Numbered from the stretch's first letter, positions 12,310 to 24,386 are shown. The stretch is 64,000 bases of DNA from Dipteris shenzhenensis (GCA_047967505.1 CM106540.1); one strand, 5' to 3'. Translations and numbers: made by a program. The notes: generated by a model not told the origin, from the sequence alone.

Positions 12310-12572
12310 AGGCACGTCTATCAGTGCGTTTAAAAACGCGTTTATATTCGCGTCTGTCTGTTCGACTTGCGTTTATACGTGCGTCTATCAAAGCGTTTAT
12401 AGGCGCGTCTATTTACGCGTGTATGAGCGCGTCTATATGCGCGTAAGTCTGATATATAGACACGCAATTAGACGTGGGTCTCCTGACGCGCAAATAGACG
12501 CGCCCGTAAGTTTTTTGTTTAGTTCATGAAACGCGTCTGTGCGCACGTCTATGGGTGCTTTGTCTTGTTGTG
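12310..12572. repeat. Family-1 right subterminal palindrome array and terminal inverted repeat
   Basis: A dense run of GCGTCTATA/TATAGACGC-type units in both orientations ends at TTGTCTTGTTGTG (12572) and is followed by the AAT target duplication. Confidence 0.8.
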
Positions 12573-12839
12573 AATCTTCTATGTCATCCATATATAAATG
12601 TGTTTGAGTATTGTACATAATCCGGGTTAAGGCACAATGGTCCTTAACCATGACAACCTCCCACTTAAAAGCTAAAATGTCTTTAAGAGAGAACAACCAG
12701 TGGACATACTATCCAATGCCCATCAATACATGACAATACTCAAACCACTGACTAGGTAGACTCTTTGACATTGATGATCTCCTCAAACATCAAAGATTAA
12801 AGTTAAGACATGTTCTTAGCGAGCGTAAGAACAAGCCAC

Positions 12840-13480
12840 ACTAGGGTGATCCATCTAATTGGAAGGCACTGAAATAAGAGTTTAAGAAAGAGCCTTAAAA
12901 GTGGTTGAATCAAAGGAGGGAAGCAAGGAGATGCTTGGAGACCATAGCTACTTTGTACCTTATATTAGGAGAGGTGGCAAACTAGCCAATGAGATGTGGC
13001 TAGTAAGTATATTTATCTTCCATTGTATATCTAGAATCCTTCATATCTAATTCTTTGAATAGGGATCCATAGGCTTCTGTAATTAATAGACTTCCAACTC
13101 ACACGAAGTACAGATGGGTGTTGAAGATTGGAGCAAGATCATTCTTTAAGGAGATGCAAGATTAGGGATATGAAATCAATTGGTAAAAGGTGACAGAGCA
13201 TTATGTAAGTATACTCTAATCCTTGTAATTGTTAAATGTAGCTTTCCATTGATCTTACAATAAACAATCTTATTTTATTTTCTAATTTGTTTCATTCTTA
13301 GAGTGGCAATTTCAAGACAACCGGAGACCTAGATTTGCAAACTCAAGTAGAAGAGGAGAGGCTCATAGGCCTGTAGGAGGGCAAGGGATACACAAAGGTC
13401 CCATTGATGTGTAGGAGGGTGAGGAGTGTGAGGAGGAGGGTTTAGAGGATGAGGAGTGTTCACACGAGAAGAAGTAGTAG
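12840..13480 (+). pseudogene. Degenerate PF03004-type gene fragment
   Basis: Broken frames here retain the order seen in the better PF03004 genes. A DPSNWKAL..EFKKEP stretch (about 12850-12900) precedes a GDHSYFV..RRGGKLANEMW segment (about 12935-13010). After an intron-like gap comes RLPTHTKYRWVLKIGARSFF (about 13090-13160), which aligns with GRLPTDAEMRRAFRIGTKPWF at 2.1 kb. A Glu-rich tail follows (about 13330-13480). Several stops interrupt it. It lies outside the element that ends at 12572, so that element probably inserted next to or into an older relative. Confidence 0.55.
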
Positions 13481-14230
13481 TATTTTAGCATGTATTTTAG
13501 ACTTTGTGCTTTGTATTTCAACAAATTTGTCATTTTGAGCTTTGGCAATTTTTATATTTTGTATCTCAAATCATCCATGTGGGTCACAACCGCCACTATG
13601 TAGCTAAATAAATTTAAAGTGCCAATTTAAATCATCCATGTGTGGTGCAACCGGCACTATCTAGTTATATCATGGTATCATTTTGATGCCGTGTGGTGCA
13701 CTATGATACCACATGGTAGAGCAAACATACCACATGGGATGTTTATGTTACCGCATGCTATACCTATATATCATGTGGTAAGTGGAGTGGTATACATATA
13801 TAATCTTTATGCCCTGATGTACTTTATGCCTTTTTGAGAGTCTACTAGCTTACAAAATTCTGAAGAACATCAAAAAGGACAATTCAAAAAGGATAGAATG
13901 ATTCAAATAATGTGAGTTTTATTATATCTTTATGAAAGCTATCTTGTATTGGTTGTGTAGCTTACCTCACCGGCTTTCATCAACTGACACATAGATGCAA
14001 ATAACTGAAATTATGTTTTTAGTACAAAATGGTAATTGCTCATTATTGTAATAGTTTGTTGTTTTGAAGGTTGATAGTAAATTGTAATTATTAAAATTGA
14101 TTATAATAATATATAGAGGTAGCAAGATGCTAAGATATCACATATATTTGAATCGAGCTGGATGTGAGACTTGCTATGCCAATCTTGATTAGCTCATTTG
14201 TACTCTAGTAAATTTTTTATAAATATCATT
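13481..14230. other. Stretch without recognisable gene
   Basis: AT-rich. A short imperfect duplication containing ATCATCCATGTG..GT..CAACCG.CACTAT lies at about 13568-13665, followed by several ACCACATG-type repeats (13680-13780). No coding signal was recognised. Confidence 0.6.
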
Positions 14231-14237
14231 AATAAGA

Positions 14238-15328
14238 TAGTAAGGGAGGGAAAAGAGACGGGAAAAGAGAAGAGAGGAAATAAGACATGGAAAAAGAGAA
14301 GAGAGGAAAAGAGGGAAACAAGGAAAAAGAGGAAAGAGTAGAAGAGAGGGAAAGGTGTGAGCAAGAGGGAGGGAAAGAGGGGAAAGGAGGGAGGAGAAAG
14401 AGAGGAGAAAAGAGAGGAGAGAAAGATGGAAAAGAGAGGGGAAAAGATGCAGGGAAAAGAGACAAAATAAGAGAAGAGAGGGAAAGAGGCGGAGGAAAAA
14501 GAGAGAAAATAGAGGAGAAAAAAGGGGGATAGAGGGAGGAAAAACAGAGGAGAACAGAGAGAAAAGAGACTAGAAAAGAGATGGGAAAAGAGGGAGTGAA
14601 AAGAGTAAAAACATAGGAGAAAAGAGAGGGGAGAAGGAGGGAAAAGAGAGGGCAAAAGATGGAGGAAAAAGAGAGGAAATAAGAGGAGAGGGAAAGAGGG
14701 GAAAAGGGGGAGGAAAAAGAGAGGAGAAAAGAGAGAAAAGAAAAGAGGGGAAAAGAGGGAGGAAAAAGAGAAGAGAAAAGAGATAAAAGACAGGAGAAAA
14801 GAGAGGGGAAAAGAGAGGAAAGGAAATAAGAGGAGAGTGGAGAAGAGAGGAGATAAGAGGGAAAAGAGAGGGGAAGAGAGAGGAAGTAAGAGAAGAGAGG
14901 AAATAAGAGGGAGGAAGAAGAGAGGAGAAAAGAGAGAAAAGAGAGGAGAAAAGAGGGGAAATAAGAGAGAAAGAGAGGAAATAAGAGACAAAAGAGAGGA
15001 AATAAGAGAGAAAGAGAGAGAGGGGAGAAAGAGGATGTGAAAATAAGAGAGAGAGAGAGAGGGGAGAAAGAGGATCTGAAAATAAGAAAAAGGGAAAAGG
15101 AGAGGAGTGAAGCAAAAGGAAAGGAGTGAAGGAAAATAGATGATGGAAGAGGAGAAAAGCAAAGAGAGAAGATAAGAGATGAAATAAGAGAAGAGAGGAA
15201 AAGAGGAGGGAAAAGAGAGGGAAAAAGAGAGGGGAAAAGAGGGAGCGAAAAGAGCAGAGAGAAGGAGAGAAAAAGAGGGGAGCAAGAGAAAAGAGGAGAG
15301 AGAAAAAAAAGAGTGAAAAGAGAGGAGA
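14238..15328. repeat. 1.1 kb near-pure purine (GA-rich) tract
   Basis: About 1.1 kb reads almost only A and G on the plus strand, in loose units such as GAGAGGAAAAGAGG and GAGGAAATAAGA, with rare T or C. Frames on the complementary strand are long but made of Ser/Phe/Leu/Pro only, and are not genes. Confidence 0.9.
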
Positions 15329-15627
15329 GTTCGTACACCCATCATTGTAGCTAGCACTTAAGGTGCTAACTGTCGACCAATGTATTCATGAAAAGAAATA
15401 TAGGAAAAGAGAGAAAGCACATTCTTACCTAGCTAGAAAGTACTGATTTCATTAATTTTGGACTTGTCAAAGTACAAATTCATTTTTACATATACGTTTG
15501 GGCTAGTTTTTGAATAAAATTTTAAAAAAATTCAATCTTCAAAGCACATATAAAAACATAAAAACAAGCATTTTTTTAAATGTTTTTAAAGGAGATGAAA
15601 CTAAAATTATAAAAATTAACACAGCCT

Positions 15628-15945
15628 AGATAAGTTACACGATAAAATAAGATTCAGTAGTTGTAAACTCTCTTAATATTTAAAATGGTGTTAATGGACA
15701 GCTTCAAAAGTTACAATATTGAGGAAACTCTCACAATATTTATAAAGGTGTTGACAAACACCAAAAGTTACAATAAGCCTGAGATAAGTTAGACAAAAAA
15801 CTAAGATTCAGTAATTGTAAACTATCTTAATATTCATAATGGTGTTTAGGAAAGACTTTCAAAAGTTACAAGTGGAAGTAACAAACTCTCACAATATTTA
15901 TAAAGGTGTTGAAAAACACCAAAAGTTACAATAAGCCTCTCACTA
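15628..15945. repeat. Tandem pair of ~155-bp repeats
   Basis: Two successive copies share AAGATTCAGTA.TTGTAAACT, TCACAATATTTATAAAGG and CACCAAAAGTTACAATAAGC in the same order (15628-15776 and 15783-15943). No coding signal. Confidence 0.8.
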
Positions 15946-16001
15946 GAAGGCAAATCTATTTTCTCTCTCTATCCTAAATTCAACCCATTCAAGAGCTAAG
16001 C

Positions 16002-16394
16002 TCATATCATCCTCATCGATGTAGTTAAAATTACAGAAGAGAAGTTAGGATTAATGAATTTTCTCCTATATAACACTTTGTTTATTCCAAATGGCTTGCG
16101 CTTCTTGGGGTGGAAATCTTCCATATAAGCCACACGTGAAGATATCTCACTTTGAAAGTTTGTGAGCTCTGTCCTGTATGACTGCAATTTATCTATTTCA
16201 CTAGTAGCCATACTTATTTTTCTTTTCTCCTCCTTCTCTAAACCCTTCTGACAAGCAAAATCATCCTTCTCGTACTGGCCTAACGGGGCTGGATTTTGCT
16301 TTCTCTCCTCTCTCTTCCCCTGGTTCTCAGCAATCCATAGTTTGGTGCTGCTAATGGCTTGCTTGATAGAATTGATTACTTCAAAAAGATCCAT
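16002..16394 (-). CDS. Unrecognised 130-residue coiled-coil-like protein
   Basis: An uninterrupted 130-codon frame starts at the ATG at 16394 (MDLFEVINSIKQ). It is rich in Lys, Glu and Gln. The stretch from about residue 25 to 75 (GKREERKQN, EKEEKRKIS, TSEIDKLQ) suggests a coiled coil. The C-terminal part is basic. No known domain was recognised. The frame is supported by a homologue on the opposite strand at 17239, which starts MDVLDIVGDVES, has WIANQG where this has WIAENQG, and keeps the PL..E..DF spacing. A TATA-like TTCTATAAATC lies about 190 bp upstream (near 16580, minus strand). The function is unknown. Confidence 0.6.
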   Translation of the reverse strand: MDLFEVINSIKQAISSTKLWIAENQGKREERKQNPAPLGQYEKDDFACQKGLEKEEKRKISMATSEIDKLQSYRTELTNFQSEISSRVAYMEDFHPKKRKPFGINKVLYRRKFINPNFSSVILTTSMRMI

Positions 16395-16569
16395 GGAAAT
16401 GAGAGGAGGAAGGTAACTCGAGGAGGTAAGGCAAGATGAAAGGAGTATGCTTGAGGAGAGGAGGTAAGGCTACGAGCAAGATGGAAGGAGTAAGCTTGAG
16501 GAGAGGAGTAAGGTAAGAAGAGCAAAGTGGAAGAAGTGTTTGCTGTAGGTGAGATATAGAAGACGAACA

Positions 16570-16600
16570 ACTACAGAGGGATTTATAGAACTGTAGACTC
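16570..16600 (-). promoter_or_regulatory. TATA-like box for the 130-residue gene
   Basis: On the minus strand the sequence reads GTTCTATAAATCCCTCT, a reasonable TATA box, about 190 bp before the ATG at 16394. The position fits a promoter with a moderate 5' UTR. Confidence 0.4.
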
Positions 16601-16675
16601 ATAATGTGAGATGAAAAATTTAGAATAAAGAATTGGGAGAGGCTGAGATGACTAGATTGTTGAAAGTAATAGATG

Positions 16676-17165
16676 CAAGACCGTAATGCGAGACATGTGA
16701 GACATGTAAGACATTGAGTACATTGATATCTATAAAATAAAATGATGGAACACAAGAATGATATAATTATTAGAATCTCATCATGAGATATTTTTTTAAT
16801 ATAATAAGTTAGATTGAGATATTTTTTATATATAATAAGTTAGACTTGTAGATGCAAGACCATAATGCAAGACATGTGAGATTATAGATTTTGAGTACAT
16901 TGAAATCTATAAAATAAAGTGATGGAACACAAGAATGATATAATTATTAGATTCTCATCATGAGATATTTATTGTATATAATAAGTTAGACTTGAAAAAA
17001 AGTAAAACCAATTCAATAAATTTAGAGAGGTGAGTTGTCTGTTAAGTGAAGTAAAAAATGGAAGACCATACATGTGAGAGACACATGAGATAGTAGATTT
17101 TTAATCGGTTTAAATCTATGAAATAAAGTGCTTGAAGACAAGAATAATATAATTAGACTCCCTTA
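16676..17165. repeat. Three imperfect tandem repeats between the divergent small-protein copies
   Basis: The unit contains AAGACCATAATGC.AGACATGTGAG, TGAGTACATTGA.ATCTATA and ACACAAGAATGATATAATTAT. Two copies are close (about 16676-16850 and 16850-16990) and a third is more diverged (about 17070-17160). Confidence 0.75.
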
Positions 17166-17238
17166 TTTCATCCATCCTAGTCCTTCCACAAGCACATTCT
17201 TCGTTCATCACTCTTAATTTATCATCTCTCCACCCACC

Positions 17239-17691
17239 ATGGATGTCCTTGACATCGTCGGAGACGTGGAGTCTCGAATCGATAGTCTCAAAGAATGGAT
17301 TGCTAACCAAGGAGCAAGGAGAGATGCAAGAATTCAATGAGGCTCTCCACTGACACGGGTGGAAAGAGAGGATTTCGATGCATAGAGGCAGACAGAGAGG
17401 AAGGAAACTCAAAAGATAGTGGAGAGCGAAAGACTTTTACAATGTATTATAAAAGCACAATAAGATCTCTTGGACTTCTTAAGCAACCTACGTTATCAAA
17501 GCACTCGATATGGCCGATTTGATCGGGATGCTGAAAGAACAATAAGGGCCTCCCAAAGAGATTATAAAGAAACAATCTGTGACTGCTTGAATTTCTTCCT
17601 TCATTGTAATTATGTTAAGGATACGGATATGGAGTCCATGGAAGATTGGATTGTTGAGAAGATAAGAGATACTAATGATGAGATCTTCTAG
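17239..17691 (+). pseudogene. Broken paralogue of the 130-residue protein
   Basis: The ATG at 17239 (CCACCATGG context) starts MDVLDIVGDVESRIDSLKE and runs to a TGA at about 17338. The next frame continues the match to the minus-strand copy (PLTRVEREDFDA, then ERKETQKI). It then continues to a TAG after 17691 through SNLRYQSTRYGRF and DWIVEKIRDTNDEIF. At least one frameshift and in-frame stops interrupt it. The C-terminus is longer than, and unlike, that of the minus-strand paralogue. The function is unknown. Confidence 0.55.
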
Positions 17692-17917
17692 TGTGATCTT
17701 GGCCTCTGTGTCTTGTAATAGTTTTGTATTCTCTGCAACAAGCCTAGTAGGGCTGAGCAGATCATATTAGAATTGATAATACAATAATAATACAAATTGA
17801 ATAAATATCATAAGTAAATATCCTAATGTAATGTAACATTTAACATAAGTAAGAAAAACACTATCATTAGTTAATACAAACAAGATAAAAACATTCAAGG
17901 ACTCATGTTTCTTTCTA

Positions 17918-20105
17918 CATGCTTTACAACGGAATAGAGTCTGATGAATCCTCTTGAGGCAGTGATGCTCTAAGAGTATGTTGAGTCTCTACTTCTTGTG
18001 TGGATGGTGTACATTGAGTTTCTACTTTTGATGCAATCAGGATAGACTCAATCTCTTCCTCCTTTGCAAGACGTGATGTTGTAGATGCACATTGAGTCTC
18101 TACTTCTTGTGTAGGAAGAATGCATTGAGTCTCTAATTCAAGTGGAGACTGTAATGCTTTTGTCTGAGGCTATGATGCAGAATCAGACTAAATTGTCTCT
18201 TGTTTTTCTTTGGCTCCCTCAGGTTCTTCATTGAGTCCATCATGTTGCTTCCCAATGGTAGCAGTTAGGTAGTGAATAGTCTTAGCCATAAAATTTTGTA
18301 GCTCGAGCTTTGTATATGCTTCTATTGAGATATGTTCAAAAATTTCATTGAGGAACAACATGAAGCTATAGGCAACTCTGTACCGACTACTAAACCTGTC
18401 TTTCTGCTCTACTACGAGGCGTGTCTGGAAATTTGGTTGGTCTTGATGCTCCTTGATTTTTATAATCGCATATACTAACTTGTTTGCAGACCTATCCATC
18501 ATGACATATGACAAAGTGAAATTGTGTAGTAAATGGTAAGATGCATGTTCATAATGATATGATAAAAGAACACTTACTTGAACACCCTGTGAAAGCAGCT
18601 TGTAAATGAATGGACAAACCAATAATGATTGTCATCAAGATCCCATACTATTAGGCTCCAATGTGAGCTACATCACCAATAAAGAGCGATGAGATTTATC
18701 ACAATATTAAGTATTAATTGACACAATATTACAAATGAAAGAGTAAAAGAATGATTGAGATGATACTTACCTCTCATAATATAACTAGCATGCCATCCAA
18801 GTGTAAAGGTTGTAGCATTGAACAAACATCATCTACCATCTTCTTGGTATCACTGAGTACAGCTAAAAGGAGAGAATTGAGCATACACACATGATTCTGT
18901 ACTAATCTAGGAAACTAAGATATAACCGTACACTGCAGCAATAAATAAACAAATGTTAGAAACAGATTGAATCAATTGATTGAAGTATCAAGCCAAGAGA
19001 TGTTCATATCAAACCTGAGGATGGCCATCATGATTTTGTCATTAGCCTCTTTCAAAGGGTTGGGGAGGATTGTAACTTCCTCGCTACCAAATGTCAAAAC
19101 ATGAGTTCGCTTGCTAATGATAACCCTGACCTCAAAAGAGCTCCCCATTTTGTCCAATATAGCAGTTACATTAGGAAAACTTATGGGCATAACAACCAAT
19201 GTTTCCTCTGGATGCTCCACCACATTATCAATAAATTCCTTAATGATAGATGCCATAAATGCATGGAGATGCAAGTCTATATATGTCAACAATGAGGTTT
19301 CACTACCGCTCAAATTAAAAAATTGAGCAAGGAGCAAAAAGTAGTTATATCCGACTCTCAACCCACAACTGTGGCCATCATTCTACTTCACTGTGGGGCA
19401 TGTCACATACTCTATTTGATCTTCTAAGTCACCTTCCATTTGCATAAGTGCATCTATAGCACCTACCAACTTTCGAGCCGATCTACACATCAAAATAGAT
19501 AACATAATTGAATGTGCGTATTGCATAGGATGCATCTCATTGAAGTAATTGTGACACAGGTAGGTTATACTCACTTTGACACACTGCCATGGATAGATGC
19601 TATTGAATTAACAAAGAAACATTGCTTGGCTAAGATGTCCACAGTCACCAAGCTCCAATGCAAGCTACATTATCAATTAAGAATAATTATTATTTGACAT
19701 TATCCTCCACAATGTAAGAGATAAGCTTAAGTAGGGATTGATACTCACTCCTCCTGATATACAGTAAAGATAACTCACACTACAGTCAAATCAACAGGTT
19801 GTAACCACTTAAAAACATCATCTTTGGTCTTTTGCTTATTGCTAAGTACATTAGAAACAAGAGGATCGACCATGTATGCACATCTCTATATATATAGGGG
19901 AAGCTGTTCTAAAACCATACTGCAATAAAAAGAAAATAATATTAGTTCATTTGATCCAATGGAAATACAAAATCATAAAGTCAAGAAAAGTTTTGTGTCC
20001 AACCTGAGGATGGCTATTATGACCTTGCCATTAACCTCTTTCTTAGACTTTAAAAGGATTGAAATGTCCTCTTCATCGAATAGAAAAGTAAGAGGTTGTT
20101 CTCGA
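17918..20105 (-). pseudogene. Ulp1-like (C48 peptidase) gene with repeated protease-like units
   Basis: Exon by exon this resembles SUMO-protease-type C48 peptidases, in repeated units. The upper unit has LHWSL (near 19665), then FVNS. Next comes an exon whose NDGHSCGLRVGYN (near 19370) fits the catalytic Cys block, but the expected Gln six residues before the Cys is TAG. Between units is a conserved linker, FGSEEVTILPNP (near 19070), also present near 20070. The lower unit has SHWSL (near 18665) and EQKDRFSSRYRV (near 18410), with Ser/Arg where the Cys should be. The Asp of the triad is Asn or His. The tail (18190-17918) repeats EVETQC. The gene is decayed. Its nearest relative here is at 30575-32551 on the plus strand. 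Confidence 0.6.
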
Positions 20106-20381
20106 ACTTAAAACCTAACTTGAAATGACTTCTCTATCTGCTACAAGGTATGATTATTTTCTAGACTCCTCCGATGGATAGCCAGAGCAACTTTGCTTTC
20201 TTAAGATGAGCTTCCTATATTCTCTACTGTAGCTATGTCCTCCTCATCCTCCTCCTTTCCCTCCTCCTATAAAAGGACAAAATAATTATGAGATTCAAAA
20301 ATTTAAATTAAATATAGTTTAAAAAATGCTTTTAAATAAATAAAGAAAATGAAAGATAAGTTTTCATACCTCTAGATACCT

Positions 20382-21244
20382 TCATGGTCTTTTTATGTAA
20401 CCTTCTGAGGCAAGGTCAATGTCATATCCATCTCCTTTAGCTTCCTTACTATTGCTGGTGTCCTCACTATCATATCTAGAGCTTTCAGCATTTTCATCCT
20501 CTTTCTTGCTCTCATCATACATGGCCATCTCTATGTCAGCATCCTCTTCATGTGAGATCGGACCTTTCTTATCATACTTTATTGTGAGAGAAGCCATGGT
20601 ATCAAGGAATTCCAAGCAAGCAGGGCTCTCAATAATATTTACATGGTGTCCTTTTTTGATAAGAGCTTCAAACAAATGTCCCATTCGACACAATGTGACT
20701 TCCCATTGGGGCAGCAACAAAAATTCCATCATACTAATTAAAAGATCAACACTTTTTGCTGGCCTTTCATAGTGATTTGCATTATGATGGAGGGGACTTG
20801 GAGCTTCATGCTCTTTCAGCACTAGTTGCAATCTCTTTGCATTCCCTCTTATGTTGTTCTGTAAGGAGTGATCATTGTAAGGGCTCTTCATGCACAAGAA
20901 AAAGGTTTCAAGACTCTGTATCTTGAGACCACATTCTGTCTTGTCCCTCTTTCTTGAGTATATACCATTGTAAATCTTAAGCTCATTGCCATATTGTTTT
21001 TCTAGGGTAGCATACATTTTTTCCTTGTTATCTTTATCAACAAATATGACTATGTTACATAGTCCCACTCTACCAATGGTGGTATGTAATATTTTGTCAA
21101 GGAGTTGATGAATGTCATCCAGTGATATTCCAAAGTACAATGAGTCCCATTGATACATCTCAAGTTTTCATTCTTCCCAATCATATAAGTGTCAATTTCA
21201 TGCTTTGGGAATAGCCTAAAAAGCTTTACAAGGCTTAGATACAT
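20382..21244 (-). pseudogene. Unrecognised protein frame upstream of the Ulp1-like gene
   Basis: A 258-codon frame (21158-20382) and an overlapping frame (21244-21050) look like one protein joined by a frameshift near 21100. Visible features are LPQWEVTLCRMGHLFEAL, KKGHHVNIIE and LEFLDTMASL, then a strongly acidic tail (about residues 200-255: EEDADIEM, KKEDENAES) ending EGYIKRP. No known family was recognised. It lies on the same strand as, and directly upstream of, the Ulp1-like exons, so it may be the 5' part of that gene or of the same transposon. Confidence 0.45.
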
Positions 21245-21660
21245 TCATAAATGTGAAAAAAAATAAGGATTTACAATGAACTCATGGATAGTGTAAAATG
21301 AAATAAAGTACAATTGAATACAAATCCGAAGTCTGTCTAATATAAGTGTAATATGCTCTGTCAACTCCCACAATTGGTACAAATATAATCTGCTTTGTCC
21401 AGTCCCATAGCTGATACAATTGTAATCTATCCTGTCCCCACTGATACAACTTCCAATCATCTTGAAAGTTTTAAAACCTTGATCATTAAATGGTAGGGTT
21501 GTTGTGAGTGTGAAACCGAATGTGAACGAATGGACTGGCTCCGATTAGGAACTAGTTGGGAAATTTGGAGCATGGATTTGATTGGTTTTTTTGGAGTTCT
21601 CTCCTTTAAGAACAAACTAATCTATGCTAATCTAGACTACACCAACCGTCGAAGCAAGTA

Positions 21661-21780
21661 AAAGCAAGAAATAATTTCTTTTCCATTGTTCTTTTTAATG
21701 TGCTTAGGTTGCGAGTTAAAAGCAAGAAATAATCTCTTTTCCATTGTTCTTTTTAATATACTCAGGTTGTGAGTTTAAAA
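21661..21780. repeat. ~60-bp direct duplication
   Basis: AAAGCAAGAAATAAT.TCTTTTCCATTGTTCTTTTTAAT..(A/G)CT..AGGTTG appears twice in immediate succession, with two or three differences. Confidence 0.8.
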
Positions 21781-21974
21781 AAGACAATTACTATTCAGAC
21801 AAACAATTTTAAAAATGAGACAAATTTTTTATTTACAAAAACTAATTTACTGACAACTCATAAGAATTTAACATTCACATTAATACGAAGTTAAAATCTT
21901 AATAAATTTAAATTTGAGTTTATGAAAAATAATAACAAATTTAAATTGACTCCAAACCCAAAATCTTAAACTTG

Positions 21975-22710
21975 AAAATCAGAATCCCAAACCCTAAACC
22001 CTAACCCCCAAACCCGAAGCCCAAACCATCAAATCCTAAAACCTAACCCTCAAATCCTAAACCCTACCCCCAAACCCGAAACCCAAACCCTCAAATCCTA
22101 AAACCTAACCACCAAACCCTAAACCCTAAACCCAAACCCTCAAACCCTAAACCCTAAACTCCAAACCCTAAACCCTAAACCCTAACTCCCAAACCCTAAC
22201 TCCAAAACCCTAAACCCAAACCCTAAAATCCTAAAACCTAACCCCCAAAACCTAAACCCTAAACCCAAACCTCTAAACCCTAAATCCTATATCCAAACCC
22301 GCAAACCCTAAACCCTAAACCCAAACTCCCAAACCCTAAACCCTAACCCTCAAATCCTAAGCCCAAACCCTCAAACTCCCAAACCCTAAACCCAAACCTC
22401 CAAACCCTAAACTCTAGCCCTAAACCCTAAATCCAAACCCCTAAACCCTAAAGCCTAAACTCTAAACCCTAAACCTAAACCCCCAAAGCATAAACCCTAA
22501 TCCCTAAACCCTAAACCCCAAAACTAAACCCTAAACCTTAAACCCTAACCCCCAAATCCTAATGCCTCACCCCCTAAACACTAATCCCAAACCCAAACCC
22601 TAAACCCTAAACCCCTGACCGCCAACCCTAAGCCCTAACTCCCAAACCCTAAACCCTAAACCCGAAACCCCCAATCCCCAAACCTTAAACCCAAAACCCC
22701 AAACCCTTTT
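21975..22710. repeat. Interstitial telomere-like array, CCCTAAA orientation
   Basis: About 730 bp of CCCTAAA repeats, the C-rich strand of the plant telomere repeat, is mixed with variants such as CCCAAACC and CCCTAAC. It is degenerate, so it is old or has been reshaped. A partner array in the opposite orientation is at 24862-25910. Confidence 0.9.
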
Positions 22711-23545
22711 TTAATTCAAATCAATTTAACTTAAAACTAATAAGAATTCAAAATTCACATTCATAAGAAGTTTAAATTTTGACAAAGTAAATTCTTATTA
22801 GTTTGAATCACAAAATTTGAAATATAAATAAATTTAATTTAACTTAAAGTTTATGGAAAAATATAAAAATTTAAACATAAAATTAAGAAAATAAGACTTA
22901 AAATTAAAAACTCAATATTTTCATAGAAGAATTTATTAATTCTCTCTAAAAGAATATAAATTAAACTATTAATATATTAATGTAAGTTAAACTGTTTTTA
23001 AAATTTTTAAAAAGGTGAGAAATTTGAAATTATACTTTCTACATTCGAACACAAAATGCATTTTTTTCTACTACATCCCAAAAATTTTAATTGAGAAATT
23101 AAACTACTAAATTGAAAATGAAAGTGAAACTCATTTCAAATTTTTTTAAAAATAAAAATTTTAAATTCAAGTTTCCACAAGTTTGTCTTTTCGCACACGT
23201 TTGTCTTTTCACACTTTTCAGGTTTCCACACGTTTGTCTTTCCAAACACAAGCTTGTCTTTTCACACAATTTTCAAGTTTCCACATGTTTGTCTTTTCAA
23301 ACACGAGGGTTCATAATTAAATAAAAGGCGGGAAATTTGAAATTCAAGTTTCCACACGTTTCTCTTTTCAAACACCAAGGTCTATAGTTTTGTTTGTTTA
23401 AGTTTCCACTAAATCACACACCAAGGTAGATAGTTTTGTTTGCAAGTTCTAAACGTTTTCATTCTCCTTCACTCTCTCCTCTAATATCCCTCATTGATCG
23501 TAGCTTTGACAACCCTCCATCAAAACATCTCTCCTTTATCCCTCC
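22711..23545. other. AT-rich spacer with a GTTTCCACACGTTTGTCTTTTC minisatellite
   Basis: No gene was recognised. From about 23165 to 23375 the motif GTTTCCACACGTTTGTCTTTTC recurs about six times with variation. The rest is AT-rich. Confidence 0.7.
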
Positions 23546-23599
23546 TTGATTGTCGTGCACTCCTTTCTCCTCCTCATTGGTAAGATTTTCTATCTCTTT

Positions 23600-23684
23600 C
23601 ATTCTCCCTCTCTCTCGTACTTTCTCTTGCTCCCTCCCTCTAAATTTTCATCTCTCGTCTATCTCTCTCGTCTCCTCTCTCCCT

Positions 23685-23733
<49 letters not shown>

Positions 23734-23797
23734 GCGAGTATGCTTCTCTCTCTCTGGTCTCCCCTCTCCCTCTCTTTTTCTCATCTCTCTCTCGCTA

Positions 23798-23856
<59 letters not shown>

Positions 23857-24047
23857 TTCCTCTCCTTTTTATTTCCTCTCCCCTCTCCTCTCCATTTCCT
23901 CTCGTCTTTATTTACGCTCTCTTCCCTCCTCTTCATTTCCTCTCTCTCTCTCTCTCTCTCCACTCCTCTCCGTTTCCTCTCTCTCTCTCTCACGTTGCCT
24001 ACTCTCTCGCTTCACCTCTCTCTCTTCCTCGCCTAGTCTTTCACTTC

Positions 24048-24104
<57 letters not shown>

Positions 24105-24321
24105 CTGTCTCTTCCTTTACCTCTCCCTCTCTCTCTCTCTCACAATGCTGCGGCAGTGCGGTTCTCTTTCTTCACCTCTCTCTCCACCCCCGCTCTCTCT
24201 CTCTCTCTCACATGCTGCCTCTCTCCCTCTCTCTCTCTGTCTCTCTCGCATGCTGCCACAGCAATGCACCGTCTCCCTCTCTCTCTCTCGTGTGCGTGCG
24301 CATGGTGCTCGATAGTGCCCG

Positions 24322-24353
<32 letters not shown>

Positions 24354-24386
24354 ATGCACATGCTACTGCGGCAGCATGCCTCTCAT

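Larger units (their letters stand above)
5096..12572. mobile_element. Structurally complete family-1 CACTA-like transposon (7,477 bp)
   Basis: The left end reads CACAACAACACAAAGCA and the reverse complement of the right end reads CACAACAAGACAAAGCA, 16 of 17 identical. Both ends are flanked by AAT (5093-5095 and 12573-12575), the 3-bp target duplication typical of CACTA elements. The ends start CACAA rather than CACTA. Inside are TNP2 on the minus strand (5527-9514) and a PF03004 gene on the plus strand (10514-11952), transcribed away from a shared repeat-rich centre. Arrays of TATA-centred palindromes sit at both ends and in the centre. The structure looks recently intact, but each gene has one premature stop, so this copy is probably not autonomous. 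Confidence 0.9.

Noticed and set aside
14194-15357. Ser/Phe/Leu-rich reading frames of 369-387 codons on the minus strand
   Set aside because: They are the complement of a purine tract; length comes from the lack of stop codons in such sequence.
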